From: Cyanobacteria bacterium UBA11153
Lineage (GTDB): Bacteria > Cyanobacteriota > Cyanobacteriia > Cyanobacteriales > Coleofasciculaceae
DNA length: 22,519 nucleotides
NCBI GenBank assembly: GCA_003511885.1
Contig: DOIX01000275.1
Location: forward strand, 2,669 to 25,187
Direction of reading: 5' to 3'
In this document: piece by piece, positions 1-7,951 of the stretch
Layout: each line of letters begins with the position of its first letter
Position numbering within the stretch: the stretch's first letter is position 1
The notes under the pieces: model-generated
The model's input: the letters and a program-made list of their open reading frames with translations, nothing else
The model's database searches: none
Told to the model about the DNA's origin: nothing
Made by a program: the position numbers and the translations under genes

Positions 1-195
1 TATATTTTGGAGATGTCTATTATCTTCATCTACTGGCAGATAAAGATACTCTCCCTCTTGCAAATAAAACCAATCCAACTTTCGCTCAAATACTTGCCAA
101 ACAATATACTCTTTTACCCCATTAGGGCTATAAGCCAGTTTCTTATCATATAAATCTATTGCCGCTGTGCTTGCTGCAATTTCTGCATCCTTGGA
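1..195 (-). pseudogene. Uma2 (DUF820) family nuclease, C-terminal remnant running off the window
   Basis: Read on the minus strand, an uninterrupted frame from 195 to 1 encodes the C-terminal part of a Uma2-family protein. It contains the typical EIAAS-x-AAIDLYDKK stretch, followed by GVKEYIVWQV and LDWFYLQEGEY. In intact members this segment is preceded by about 100 residues with the PD motif. Here an in-frame TAA lies at 196-198, and nothing Uma2-like fits between it and the plsC stop at 248, so the N-terminal half and start are gone. The 3' end is cut by the window edge. Uma2 proteins are PD-(D/E)xK-fold putative endonucleases, very abundant in cyanobacteria. A frameshift further upstream is excluded by the closeness of plsC. 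Confidence 0.7.
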
Positions 196-247
196 TTATA
201 TCTACTATTACATCAAGCGATCGAATGTTTGTCCAAGTCCTTAGCAT

Positions 248-988
248 TTAGCCTTTCGTCAATTCTGTTAGAGCTGCTTCCAAATCGTGAGTTAACTGTT
301 GAGCAATTTTTTTAGTCGATCCAGTACAATAACTAGCTACATCAATAGGAGTGCCAATATTGACTCTTATCTCACTCCGCCACTTGACAATCGGCTGACT
401 ATAATTAAGACCAATCGGTACAATTTTTAAACCGCTATTGGGTTGACTAGATTCAACTTGTAGCGCAATTCTAGCCATACCCGGTTTGAGAGGATTAACA
501 TAACCATCCCGATAAATATCCCCTTCAGGAAACATCACTAATGCTTCCCCATTACGGAGGATTTCGACACTGTGACGAATACTACTAATACCAGGATGTT
601 TGGTATTAACAGGAAATCCTCCGGTCCGCCGCAGTACCCAGCCTTGGGGTCCTGCCATTTCATTGTCAGAAATCATAAACCGCAAATCGCGCCCCGTCAC
701 AGGTTTGCCCGCAGCAAACGCCATCACTAATCCATCCCAACGGGAACGATGAGTAGGAGCGAGGATAACTGGACCAGTTTTGGGGATATTTTCTGTTCCC
801 GTCACTTCCATCCGCCGGAAATAAAATGGTATGAGAACCCGTCGCCCTAAAGGATATAGGATCGAGGTTAATGTGTGGGAAATGTGGGATGTAACGGGAA
901 CAATTTTGCCCGGAGTAGTCGTCTGTTGGGGTGTTTCTACTACTGAGTTTGGGGTTTGGGTTGGTTGGGGGAATTGAAGCTGCATCAT
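248..988 (-). CDS. plsC: 1-acyl-sn-glycerol-3-phosphate acyltransferase (PlsC family)
   Basis: This 246-residue lysophospholipid acyltransferase would move an acyl chain onto lysophosphatidate to make phosphatidate in membrane lipid synthesis. The HX4D catalytic motif is visible (H80 to D85, THRSRWDG), as is the acceptor-binding FPEGD block at residues 153-157. The RRTGGFPV segment (120-126) matches the family's middle block. The first 30 residues are rich in Gln, Pro and Thr, look unstructured, and are not part of the acyltransferase fold. A later start is therefore possible, although the first ATG gives a normal total length. Cyanobacteria often have several paralogues, so the exact substrate is not settled. 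It is followed closely by a Uma2 remnant on the same strand. Confidence 0.85.
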   Translation of the reverse strand: MMQLQFPQPTQTPNSVVETPQQTTTPGKIVPVTSHISHTLTSILYPLGRRVLIPFYFRRMEVTGTENIPKTGPVILAPTHRSRWDGLVMAFAAGKPVTGRDLRFMISDNEMAGPQGWVLRRTGGFPVNTKHPGISSIRHSVEILRNGEALVMFPEGDIYRDGYVNPLKPGMARIALQVESSQPNSGLKIVPIGLNYSQPIVKWRSEIRVNIGTPIDVASYCTGSTKKIAQQLTHDLEAALTELTKG

Positions 989-1255
989 TGGGGGATTCGG
1001 TTTTTTAACTCGTTTAATCTCTATAGTTTTACTCTATGTCTTTCACTAGCTCCTGTCTGGAAGGTGGGGGACACTTCTTGTGCTGTCATGGGATTAGTGG
1101 GGAGTGGGAGGACAAAGGAGGGTTTTATCGCTAGGGACTAGGGGCTGGGGAAGAAAGCTGTCTCATCAAGGGTTTGAGGAATTGAGAATGTCTTAACTGC
1201 CCTAGTGGTTGCGATAATTCAAAACTCATTCCTCAAAAGTCTCTGCCCCTACTCC

Positions 1256-1831
1256 CTACTCTCTGCTCCCTTTCTCCTGACGGCGGTTAGCAAACCAGGA
1301 TTGGAGTTGATTGCGACAAGTAGATTCCATTATTCCCGCAATAACAGGTAAACGATGGTTGGAGAAAGGGCTATCGGGAATATTAGCAACGGTGCGGATT
1401 GTGCCAGTTTTGGGATCGTCCACTCCATAAACGAGCAGCCCTAACCTTGCTAATACGATCGCACCCGCACACATGGCACAGGGTTCTAAGGTAACGTAGA
1501 GGGTACAATGGTTGAGATGCCATGTTTGTAAGGTTTTACCAGCGGCACGGAGGGCGAGTATTTCGGCATGGGCGGTGGGATCTTTATCTCTTTCCCGGCG
1601 ATTTTCAGCAGTGGCGATTAAGTTATCATAGTTATTGATAATGACAGCACCTACTGGTACTTCTCCTGCTTCACCTGCACTTTGAGCAAGTGCGATCGCG
1701 ATAGTCATCCATTTGCGATGAATTTGATATCCTGCTTCATCTATGGGAGGTACTGTCATTGTTGGGAATGGGGAATAGGGAATAGGAAATAGGGAATGGG
1801 GGTTTGGAACTGTAACTGAAAAACTGTTCAT
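1256..1831 (-). CDS. tadA: tRNA-specific adenosine deaminase TadA
   Basis: This is a zinc-dependent cytidine/deoxycytidylate deaminase-fold enzyme that converts the wobble adenosine (A34) of tRNA-Arg(ACG) to inosine. The active-site HAE motif (H88, E90) and the PCAMC zinc site (C118, C121) are intact, as is the preceding VPVGAVII strand. Two starts are credible. The longer one used here (ATG at 1831) has a purine-rich GGGAAGAAAG just upstream. The ATG at 1759 gives MTVPPIDEAGYQ, closer to where the deaminase domain begins, but it lacks a Shine-Dalgarno sequence. The extra 24 residues of the long form are mostly translated from a heptamer repeat (1764-1798), so they are probably not a conserved part of the protein. 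Confidence 0.88.
   Translation of the reverse strand: MNSFSVTVPNPHSLFPIPYSPFPTMTVPPIDEAGYQIHRKWMTIAIALAQSAGEAGEVPVGAVIINNYDNLIATAENRRERDKDPTAHAEILALRAAGKTLQTWHLNHCTLYVTLEPCAMCAGAIVLARLGLLVYGVDDPKTGTIRTVANIPDSPFSNHRLPVIAGIMESTCRNQLQSWFANRRQEKGSRE
1764..1798. repeat. Heptameric tandem repeat (STRR-type), GGGAATR x5
   Basis: Five consecutive 7-base units (GGGAATG, GGGAATA, GGGAATA, GGAAATA, GGGAATG) are visible. They lie between the two possible tadA starts and, on the minus strand, would be translated as Phe/Pro/Ile/Tyr-rich peptide. Short tandemly repeated heptamers are a known feature of filamentous cyanobacterial genomes. A related CCCTAGC-type run lies at about 1840-1861. Confidence 0.85.
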
Positions 1832-1909
1832 CTTTCTTCCCTAGCCCCTAGCCCCTAGCTAGGGAATGGAGAATGGGGTTAAAAATTTTGAAGAAACCGA
1901 AAACTGTAG

Positions 1910-1974
1910 GGGCGAAGCATTCGGGCGATAACTTATGCAATAAACCCAAAGTTTTCTATCCGAATGCTTCGCCC
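1910..1974. repeat. Inverted repeat, 15-bp perfect arms; dispersed palindrome or possible grxC terminator
   Basis: Arm GGGCGAAGCATTCGG at 1910-1924 is the exact reverse complement of 1960-1974, with a 35-nt loop. It lies about 43 bases beyond the glutaredoxin stop and upstream of tadA. The GAAGCATTCGG core is of a kind widely dispersed in filamentous cyanobacteria, so a mobile palindromic repeat is more likely than a purpose-made terminator; no clear T-run follows on the minus strand. Confidence 0.75.
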
Positions 1975-2016
1975 TGCCTTCACCAAGAGACATTATACTT
2001 CTTGCCGTCTACGATC

Positions 2017-2343
2017 TTAAACCGCTTCTGGGGTGGCAGGTTGTGCTAATAAGGGATCTAATTCACCTTTGCTATCTAAGGCATGAAGATCGTCACAACC
2101 GCCGATATGCTGATTATTGATGAAAATTTGTGGTACGGTGCGTCTGCCATTGGCGCGTTGTGCCATTTTCACTCTCGCGGAATCATCGCCGTCTATTTTG
2201 TATTCGGTGAAGTTAACGCCTTTCCATTTCAGCAGCATTTTGGCTCGGATGCAGAATGGGCAGGTTTGCCAGGTGTAGATTTCTACATTAGCTTTAATCC
2301 GCTCCGGATGTCGTCCTAAGATGGGGTTGAGGAAGTCTAGCAT
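2017..2343 (-). CDS. grxC: Glutaredoxin 3 (GrxC)
   Basis: This 108-residue dithiol glutaredoxin reduces protein disulfides and mixed disulfides in the cytoplasm using glutathione. The redox motif CPFC is at residues 28-31. The cis-proline TVP is at 69-71, and the GG-C-DD glutathione-binding segment is at 81-85. The start chosen is the ATG at 2343 (MLDFLNPILGRHPERI), because this matches the usual N-terminus of cyanobacterial glutaredoxin 3 as I remember it. An in-frame ATG at 2394 would add 17 residues with no family resemblance. No good Shine-Dalgarno sequence precedes either start. It is a single-gene unit, with tadA downstream on the same strand behind a large inverted repeat. Confidence 0.88.
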   Translation of the reverse strand: MLDFLNPILGRHPERIKANVEIYTWQTCPFCIRAKMLLKWKGVNFTEYKIDGDDSARVKMAQRANGRRTVPQIFINNQHIGGCDDLHALDSKGELDPLLAQPATPEAV

Positions 2344-2768
2344 GTTAAAGGATCTTTTATTGGTTGTCTTTTCCAGGGTAATTGATTTTGTCAAGAAATT
2401 CCGCAGCTAGGCTATTCATAAGGTTAACTAGTTGGAGTTATTGCTTTAGTGTGGATACAGCAGTGGACAGTTGACAGTTATCGGAGTGGAAATCAAACCG
2501 TTTAGTCAGGAAGGCTACAGCTTACTCATCAAAAAAGTGGATTTCCAAATCAGCCTTGGCTCTCGATCGTCAAGATAGTCTTAATCGAAATGACCAAACT
2601 AAATTGTAGTATAAGTAACTTTTTAATTTATTTAAGCAAAAAATATCCAAAACTTTAAGATTAACTTTATAAATTTGGCAATCGCTCTAGTACAAAGGAT
2701 TAATAAATTCCATAATTACTGGAAATTTAGGCAATCTGACTTATATAATCTCTAGAGCATTTTGCATG

Positions 2769-2854
2769 GGACTTATGCAGTCAAGCTACTAATAGTGGAT
2801 GGTGCGTTAGCTTACGCATAACGCACCCTACAGATAGATGCTTTGCGTAAGTCC
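2769..2854. mobile_element. MITE-like element with terminal and internal inverted repeats
   Basis: The outer ends are GGACTTATGCA (2769-2779) and TGCGTAAGTCC (2844-2854), which pair at 10 of 11 positions. GGACTTACGCA-type ends are familiar from cyanobacterial insertion sequences and their non-autonomous derivatives. Inside lies a second near-palindrome at 2801-2827, GGTGCGTT...AACGCACC. The element is about 86 bp and has no coding capacity. No clear target-site duplication could be picked out. Confidence 0.55.
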
Positions 2855-2945
2855 TATTTCAAATTGAGAAGTCAGATGGTCAAACCATCCGGATCTTTAC
2901 TCCTCAATTGTGTAAGTTAAGTTGCCCCTATCAATGATTAGACTG

Positions 2946-2995
2946 GGGCGTGTTTTCAAAATCCCAAATATAGGATCGGTTTTCAAAACACACCC
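2946..2995. repeat. Imperfect inverted repeat upstream of porin gene
   Basis: GGGCGTGTTTTCAAAA (2946-2961) pairs with TTTTCAAAACACACCC (2980-2995) with two mismatches. It sits 50 bases before the GTG start, within the probable 5' untranslated or promoter region. It may be a dispersed repeat or a leader hairpin; nothing in the sequence decides between these. Confidence 0.5.
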
Positions 2996-3045
2996 TAACT
3001 CATCAGCTAGCGACAATTTTAATATTTCTGTGTGAGGATTTTATC

Positions 3046-5085
3046 GTGACTAAAGTTGGATTTGGTGTTTTCAGTAAAGTAAGTCTCTTCTGTTTAATTA
3101 CTGGTGCTTTCCCCTGGAATGGGAATCTGGCCGTTGCCGAAACTGGGGAACCTTTGCACCATGAAGAAGATATACCACAGATTGAAGAAACGATCGAAGC
3201 AGAGGAAATCTCTCAGTCCCATTTTTCTCTAAATGTCAAAAATCATCATCTCGATAGTACCTTAAGCACAGTCAACCAAACTGACGATATCGCCAAGGAT
3301 ACTAGCACTTTATTTATATCCCAAAATCTGGCACAAGTAAAGTCAGAAATTAGCATTACTCATCCCACTGAATATCCAGCACAAGGATTTACCAATAACT
3401 CTACTCCATCCCCCGCAATTACACAGACAAATACTATCTCTCAACTCCAAAATCTTAACTATATAGAATCATCGCCCATGGAGCAGGTGACCTCTGTATC
3501 TCAACTTTCCGATGTTTCCCCCGGAGATTGGGCTTATGAAGCATTGAGAAATTTAGTTGAACGTTATGGTTGTATTGCGGGATATCCAGATGGCACATTT
3601 CGCGGTAATCGGGCGATGACTCGTTATGAATTTGCAGCAGGATTGAATGCTTGTTTGCAGCAAATTGAAAGATTAATTGGAGATAAAACTCCTAATAGTA
3701 ACCCAGAAGATTTAGTGGCATTGCGGCGGCTAGTTGATGAATTTAAAGCAGAATTAGCCACCTTGGGTTCAAGAGTAGATAACCTAGAAGGACGAGTTAG
3801 TTACTTGGAAGATCATCAGTTTTCTACCACCACCAAGTTACAGGGAGAAGCAATTTTCTCGCTAGTTGGTGCGACAGGTGGTGCAGATAGTGGCGATGAT
3901 GCTAATGTAATTTTAGTAGACCGAGTGCGCTTGAATCTCAATACCAGTTTTACAGGTAAAGACTTACTCATTACTGGATTGCAAGCTAACAATTTTGGGG
4001 GAGATTTATTAGGAAATGGAAGTGTGCAGGGGACCTTATTTCCGGGACGAGATTCTTTCCTGAGTGAAGGATCGACCAAACTGAGTTTTGAACCACAATT
4101 TCCCCGATTTACACCCCAAGATATTTCCAGTGCAATTCCTAACAATGATGTCCAACTCTACAAACTGTTGTATATCTTCCCCTCTGGAATTAAGAATTTA
4201 ACTCTATTTGGTGGAACTTCTGCCGAAGTCTCTGATGCTTTTCCGGCGATTATTCCCTTTGCTAGTGAAGGACAAGGTGCGATTTCTCGGTTTGCTACTT
4301 TAAATCCAGTTTTACGGGTTTCCGGAGGTACTTCTCAAACAGGTTTAGCCTCGGCGGTGGGATTTATTTGGGGTATTTCCGATAAATTTGACTTGCGAGC
4401 ATTGTATGGCAGTGTTAATGCTAGTTTGCCCCAACAAGGTGCGACTAATGTTTTAGGAGGAGGATTTTTTAGTGGTAGTAGTGTAGCAGCAGCCCAACTG
4501 ACGATTAAACCGAGTAATAGTTTTGATATTGGTCTAAATTATGCTCACAGTTACCACGATCTCAATATACTGGCTACGGGATTATCCCGATTCTCATCAA
4601 ATGCTCTGAATATTCCCGGACAAACTGTTAACGCGGATGGTAGCTTGAATGTAGGTGGCATTTTAACTACACCTGTAGATATTGACTCCATTGGTGCTAC
4701 TTTAACCTGGCGTTTTTCACCGAAGATTTCTCTGACTGGTTATGCTTCTTATTTCTTTGTCGATGCGGCGGCTGGGGTTGATGCCTCTTCTAATTTTAGT
4801 AGTTGGATGGTAGGGTTATCTTTCCGAGATTTATTTAAAGAGGGAAATACAGCAGGTTTACTTTTCGGACAACCTTTGTATCGAGTTAGTGCTGATGGTG
4901 CCGCTAGACTTACTGAAGCAGGAGTTGATCGGGCTACTCCCTACCATTTAGAGGCATTTTATAACTTTAAAGTGAACGATAATGTAAGCATTACTCCAGG
5001 TGCTTTTGTTCTCTTTAATCCAGAAGGTGATGCTAATAATGATACGACTTTAGTGGGTGTCCTCCGGACTACTTTCACTTTTTAG
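3046..5085 (+). CDS. Iron-uptake-type porin (SLH domain + OprB-like beta-barrel)
   Basis: This 679-residue cyanobacterial outer-membrane porin of the SLH-OprB (Som-like) family passes small solutes or inorganic ions. It starts at GTG 3046, preceded by GAGGA at 3034-3038. Residues 1-31 form a signal peptide with an AVA cleavage site. An acidic, Ser/Thr-rich linker of about 115 residues follows, which seems long for the family. Next come one SLH domain (149-206, YPDGTF and MTRYEFAAGL) that anchors to periplasmic peptidoglycan-linked polymer, and a coiled coil (221-255). The beta-barrel runs from about 262 to the terminal phenylalanine of the LRTTFTF end, as expected for BAM-dependent insertion. 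It appears monocistronic, with a strong hairpin just downstream. Iron transport is the family label, not shown here. Confidence 0.88.
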   Translation: MTKVGFGVFSKVSLFCLITGAFPWNGNLAVAETGEPLHHEEDIPQIEETIEAEEISQSHFSLNVKNHHLDSTLSTVNQTDDIAKDTSTLFISQNLAQVKSEISITHPTEYPAQGFTNNSTPSPAITQTNTISQLQNLNYIESSPMEQVTSVSQLSDVSPGDWAYEALRNLVERYGCIAGYPDGTFRGNRAMTRYEFAAGLNACLQQIERLIGDKTPNSNPEDLVALRRLVDEFKAELATLGSRVDNLEGRVSYLEDHQFSTTTKLQGEAIFSLVGATGGADSGDDANVILVDRVRLNLNTSFTGKDLLITGLQANNFGGDLLGNGSVQGTLFPGRDSFLSEGSTKLSFEPQFPRFTPQDISSAIPNNDVQLYKLLYIFPSGIKNLTLFGGTSAEVSDAFPAIIPFASEGQGAISRFATLNPVLRVSGGTSQTGLASAVGFIWGISDKFDLRALYGSVNASLPQQGATNVLGGGFFSGSSVAAAQLTIKPSNSFDIGLNYAHSYHDLNILATGLSRFSSNALNIPGQTVNADGSLNVGGILTTPVDIDSIGATLTWRFSPKISLTGYASYFFVDAAAGVDASSNFSSWMVGLSFRDLFKEGNTAGLLFGQPLYRVSADGAARLTEAGVDRATPYHLEAFYNFKVNDNVSITPGAFVLFNPEGDANNDTTLVGVLRTTFTF

Positions 5086-5117
5086 TTAGTCATTGTCAGA
5101 AACTAGACTTCTGGAGT

Positions 5118-5152
5118 AAGAAACCCGACTTCTTGGAGAAGTCGGGTTTCTT
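5118..5152 (+). terminator. Perfect 15-bp hairpin after the porin gene
   Basis: AAGAAACCCGACTTC (5118-5132) and its exact complement (5138-5152) enclose a 5-nt loop. It lies 33 bases after the porin stop, so transcription termination or 3'-end protection is likely, although only a short T tract is present, inside the right arm. The AGAAACCCG...CGGGTTTCT motif is also a common dispersed cyanobacterial palindrome. Confidence 0.65.
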
Positions 5153-5202
5153 AAACTCAAATTAAAATTAAGGCTAACGTTAAGATTACTGATAACCGCT
5201 CG

Positions 5203-5306
5203 TTTTATTTAATCCAACAAATGATGTTAATGTCTATTTTTGTGTTATAATATTCCAGGATATCACAGAGAAAATTGAAGTAAACTCAAAAATCACCACC
5301 AACCCA
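5203..5306 (+). repeat. Leader duplication, copy A (upstream of kinase)
   Basis: This copy aligns with 7831-7934 over its whole length with two single-base gaps and roughly four in five positions identical by eye. Shared blocks include TTTTATTTAATCCA, ATGTCTATT, CAGGATATCA and GAAAATTGAAG. It contains TATAAT at 5246-5251, at the same place where copy B has TATATT. In copy B the block leads straight into a Uma2 ribosome-binding site and start; here it is followed by 84 unrelated bases before the kinase. Confidence 0.75.
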
Positions 5307-5390
5307 ATTTTTAAAGCGGATTTGGTATAATTAAAGGTGGATATTGTTGATAATTTTATTCATTACTCTTGACAAAGTTTGGGAAAATAG

Positions 5391-6488
5391 ATGGTTCAGA
5401 TAGGAGAGTTAGTACAAAGCCGCTATCAAGTTGTTAAAGTTATTGGGGAAGGTGGTTTTGGGAGAATTTTTGAGATCGCAGACAAGAGCGATCATCATAA
5501 ACGAAAAGTTTTGAAAGTGCTGAATTTAGAGCGTTTTAGCGATGAAGCAACCAGAGAAAAGGTAATTAATCTCTTTATTAGGGAAGCAGAAATATTAAAA
5601 GAGTTATCGAGTAGTGCTAATTCTCATCAATTAGCTATCCCCAAAGTCGAACCGGATGGATACTTTATTAATCAACAAGATTCATCACACTGTTTGGTGA
5701 TGGAGAAAATTATCGGTAAAAATCTGAATCAGATTATCAATCAAAAGTTGATGGGGTGGCCATGTTATCAGCCGATTAGCGAACAGAGGGCAATTAACTG
5801 GCTTAAGCAATTGATCGGAATTATCGGTGAAATACATCAGCGCAATTTTTCCCACCGAGATATCAAACCAGCCAACATTATTGAAAGATATAATGGCAAG
5901 TTAGTTTTAATTGATTTTGGTGCAGTTAAGCAGTATACCAGTACCTATTTAGCTAGTATTGGCGAACAGGAAGCCGGAACCCAAATTATCTCACCAGGTT
6001 ATACACCAGATGAACAAGCTGATGGTTTTCCGGAACCGAGATCTGATTTTTTTGCTCTTGGTCGTACCTTTGTCCATTTACTAACAGGGATACATCCTAA
6101 TGACTTTTTAGTGACAAATGATAGCACTATACCCATGAATCAAAATATTCAACTAACTTCATCATTTCGGTGGCGTGACAAAGCAACAGACATATCGGAC
6201 TCCTTTGCTAATTTAATCGATCGGATGATGGAGGATAATATCGAAAATCGATTCAGAAATACCCAAGAAATCAAAGATGAACTCGCAGCAATTGAAAACG
6301 AAAATAAGCGGAATCCTTGGTATAGATGTCAGTATTTAGAGTCATTGCTACCAAAGGGTAGCGTACCTCTTTTAGTTTGGACTAATCTGCTACTTATCTT
6401 CATAGTAACTGGCTCGGTATGCTTAAGGCTATCTGTACCATCACAGCCACCAAGTAATAATCTTTTGCGATCGCAGTATAATCAGTAG
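5391..6488 (+). CDS. Serine/threonine protein kinase, membrane-anchored
   Basis: This is a Hanks-type (PknB-like) kinase of 365 residues that would phosphorylate Ser/Thr on proteins. The glycine loop GEGGFG is at 19-24 and the ATP-binding lysine is K42 in VLKVL. The catalytic loop HRDIKPAN starts at 155 with D157, and the metal-binding DFG starts at D175. The activation/P+1 region carries GTQIISPGYTPDEQ, followed by SDFFALG. A single transmembrane helix at about 327-347 leaves the kinase in the cytoplasm and only about 16 residues outside. Many cyanobacterial relatives carry long sensor repeats after this helix, so the sensor part is missing or never existed here. The start is ATG 5391, with GGGAAAATAG just upstream. 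It converges on the solute-binding protein gene with a 22-bp gap. Confidence 0.9.
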   Translation: MVQIGELVQSRYQVVKVIGEGGFGRIFEIADKSDHHKRKVLKVLNLERFSDEATREKVINLFIREAEILKELSSSANSHQLAIPKVEPDGYFINQQDSSHCLVMEKIIGKNLNQIINQKLMGWPCYQPISEQRAINWLKQLIGIIGEIHQRNFSHRDIKPANIIERYNGKLVLIDFGAVKQYTSTYLASIGEQEAGTQIISPGYTPDEQADGFPEPRSDFFALGRTFVHLLTGIHPNDFLVTNDSTIPMNQNIQLTSSFRWRDKATDISDSFANLIDRMMEDNIENRFRNTQEIKDELAAIENENKRNPWYRCQYLESLLPKGSVPLLVWTNLLLIFIVTGSVCLRLSVPSQPPSNNLLRSQYNQ

Positions 6489-6510
6489 GCAAACTTAAAG
6501 GTAATTGAGT

Positions 6511-7773
6511 TTATTTAATCTGTAGCAATTTGCGAGTTTCCTCAGCCGCCGCTTCCATTGCGGCTTCAGGAGTCACCTCTCCCGTCAAAGCATCCTTGAG
6601 ATGACGTTGTAATATATTGCTTGCTTCCTGATATTGAGGAAGAGATGGACGTAAAATTGATTGCTCAATTCCCTTAATTATTTGTGGTAAATCTTGTTTA
6701 TATGTAGTAAGCATTTCCGGATCGGTAAATAGTGATGTTCTGCTGGGCAAATAGCCTTTAGGTAACAGAAACTTACGTTGGATTTCCTCACTAGTCAAGA
6801 ATTTAAGCGCTTTTAAAGCCTCCCGATCCCGATTGGTAGCTTTGGCAATTCCAAATCCCCATCCTCCTCTACATCCTATAACATTATTGTTTAAATCGAC
6901 CATTGATACAAAGCCAATTTTGCCTGAGATTGGAGAATTTATGCTATTTGCTTGAGTCCATACATAAGGCCAGCTACGGAGGAAAACTGCCTGACTTTCT
7001 TGGAATTTTTCTAAGTATTTTTTATCTGTGGAAAAACGTTCAAAATCAGGAGATATTTTCCGATCAATAGTCATTTTTAAAAACCTTACTGCATCTAAGG
7101 ATTCCCGTCGATCCAATCCCACTTGACCATTTTCAATCCAGAAGCCACCGTAGCCTTTAAGCACTTCTATAAACATCGCTACTAATCCCTCATATACTCG
7201 TGACTGCCAGATATAACCCCAAGTAATACCTGTTTTATGTTGTACTGATTCAGAAATTTCTAGTAATTCTGGAAATGTTTTAGGTGGTTGATAGCCAAAT
7301 TTATTTAACAAGTCTTTGCGGTAGTAGAGTAAACCAATATCACCATGAAAAGGCAGACGATACAACTTATTTTGAAACCTACTACCCTCAATATCTCCCA
7401 AATTAAAATCTGCTAATTCTGTCTGTGAAATCTCCTGAGACAAATCCATCAGTAATCCTTTAGCTGCAAACTCTGGTATCCAGATTATATCCAGATAAAT
7501 CAAGTCATAAGGTGAACTGGTTGGAGTTATCGCTTTAATATAGATATCATGTAATGCGTCACTATTGTCTCCACCTGTTTGGATATCAAGACGAATATTT
7601 GGGTGTTTTGCCTCGAATTCTTTTGCCAGGTTATCCCAGTCAATCAGTGATGTACTTGTAACTACAAGTCTTAGCGTAACTGGAGGCCAAGTTAGAAATA
7701 CTATTCCCAAAATTACAATTTGGATAATAGCTAATACTGATAAAAAAAGTGGATTAAAAAATAAGCGTTTCAT
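6511..7773 (-). CDS. ABC transporter extracellular solute-binding protein (family 1, sugar type)
   Basis: This is a 420-residue periplasmic binding protein of the maltose/UgpB-like group that would capture a sugar or related solute and deliver it to an ABC permease. Residues 8-27 form an uncleaved-looking membrane anchor or signal sequence. There is no lipobox cysteine, so it is not an obvious lipoprotein. Typical elements follow: LAKEFEAKHPNIRLDIQ, SPYDLIYLDIIWIPEFAAKGLL, a YRLPFHGDIGLLYYRKDLL hinge-region block and a GGWGFGIAK block near the C-terminal lobe. No permease or ATPase gene is adjacent, so it either works with components encoded elsewhere or has another role. The start codon is ATG at 7773. 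The ligand cannot be named from sequence. Confidence 0.85.
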   Translation of the reverse strand: MKRLFFNPLFLSVLAIIQIVILGIVFLTWPPVTLRLVVTSTSLIDWDNLAKEFEAKHPNIRLDIQTGGDNSDALHDIYIKAITPTSSPYDLIYLDIIWIPEFAAKGLLMDLSQEISQTELADFNLGDIEGSRFQNKLYRLPFHGDIGLLYYRKDLLNKFGYQPPKTFPELLEISESVQHKTGITWGYIWQSRVYEGLVAMFIEVLKGYGGFWIENGQVGLDRRESLDAVRFLKMTIDRKISPDFERFSTDKKYLEKFQESQAVFLRSWPYVWTQANSINSPISGKIGFVSMVDLNNNVIGCRGGWGFGIAKATNRDREALKALKFLTSEEIQRKFLLPKGYLPSRTSLFTDPEMLTTYKQDLPQIIKGIEQSILRPSLPQYQEASNILQRHLKDALTGEVTPEAAMEAAAEETRKLLQIK

Positions 7774-7830
7774 CTCTATTCTGAAGCTAATAACTCAATT
7801 AATCGCGATCCATTATATCAGAATTTATGA

Positions 7831-7934
7831 TTTTATTTAATCCAGCTAGTGATTCCATGTCTATTCTTATGCTATATTAGTGCAGGATATCAAAAAAGAA
7901 AATTGAAGGAAACCCAAAAATCACCCCCAACCCA
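7831..7934 (+). repeat. Leader duplication, copy B (upstream of Uma2 gene)
   Basis: This is the counterpart of 5203-5306. It contains TATATT at 7873-7878 as a possible -10 element and runs to 18 bases before the Uma2 ATG, with the AAAAGGAG ribosome-binding site directly after it. This copy is therefore the one in native context as a Uma2 promoter and leader. Confidence 0.75.
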
Positions 7935-7951
7935 CAAAAGGAGTTGACCCC

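Larger units (their letters stand above)
2395..3045. other. Gene-free gap with repeats upstream of the porin
   Basis: No credible coding frame was found. The gap holds a MITE-like nested inverted repeat (2769-2854), a small hairpin GATGGT-CAA-ACCATC (2875-2889) and an imperfect inverted repeat (2946-2995) ending about 50 bases before the porin start. A TATATAAT-like string near 2739-2747 could be a -10 element, but no matching -35 was seen. Confidence 0.5.
5086..5390. other. Intergenic gap: terminator, duplicated leader and putative promoters
   Basis: There is no gene here. It contains the hairpin 5118-5152, a 104-bp copy of the leader found again upstream of the Uma2 gene (5203-5306), and TATAAT strings at 5246-5251 and 5326-5331, either of which could serve the kinase gene. 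Confidence 0.5.

Noticed and set aside
956..1141. Plus-strand 61-residue frame across the plsC start
   Set aside because: It overlaps the start of plsC and G-rich repeat-like DNA; the composition is repeat-derived and no motif is present.
3816..4145. Minus-strand 109-residue frame inside the porin gene
   Set aside because: It is a shadow of the porin coding sequence, Pro/Ser/Lys-rich with no recognisable fold.
7565..7840. Plus-strand 91-residue frame overlapping the start of the solute-binding protein
   Set aside because: It is antisense to a well-supported gene and ends inside the duplicated leader; no motif.
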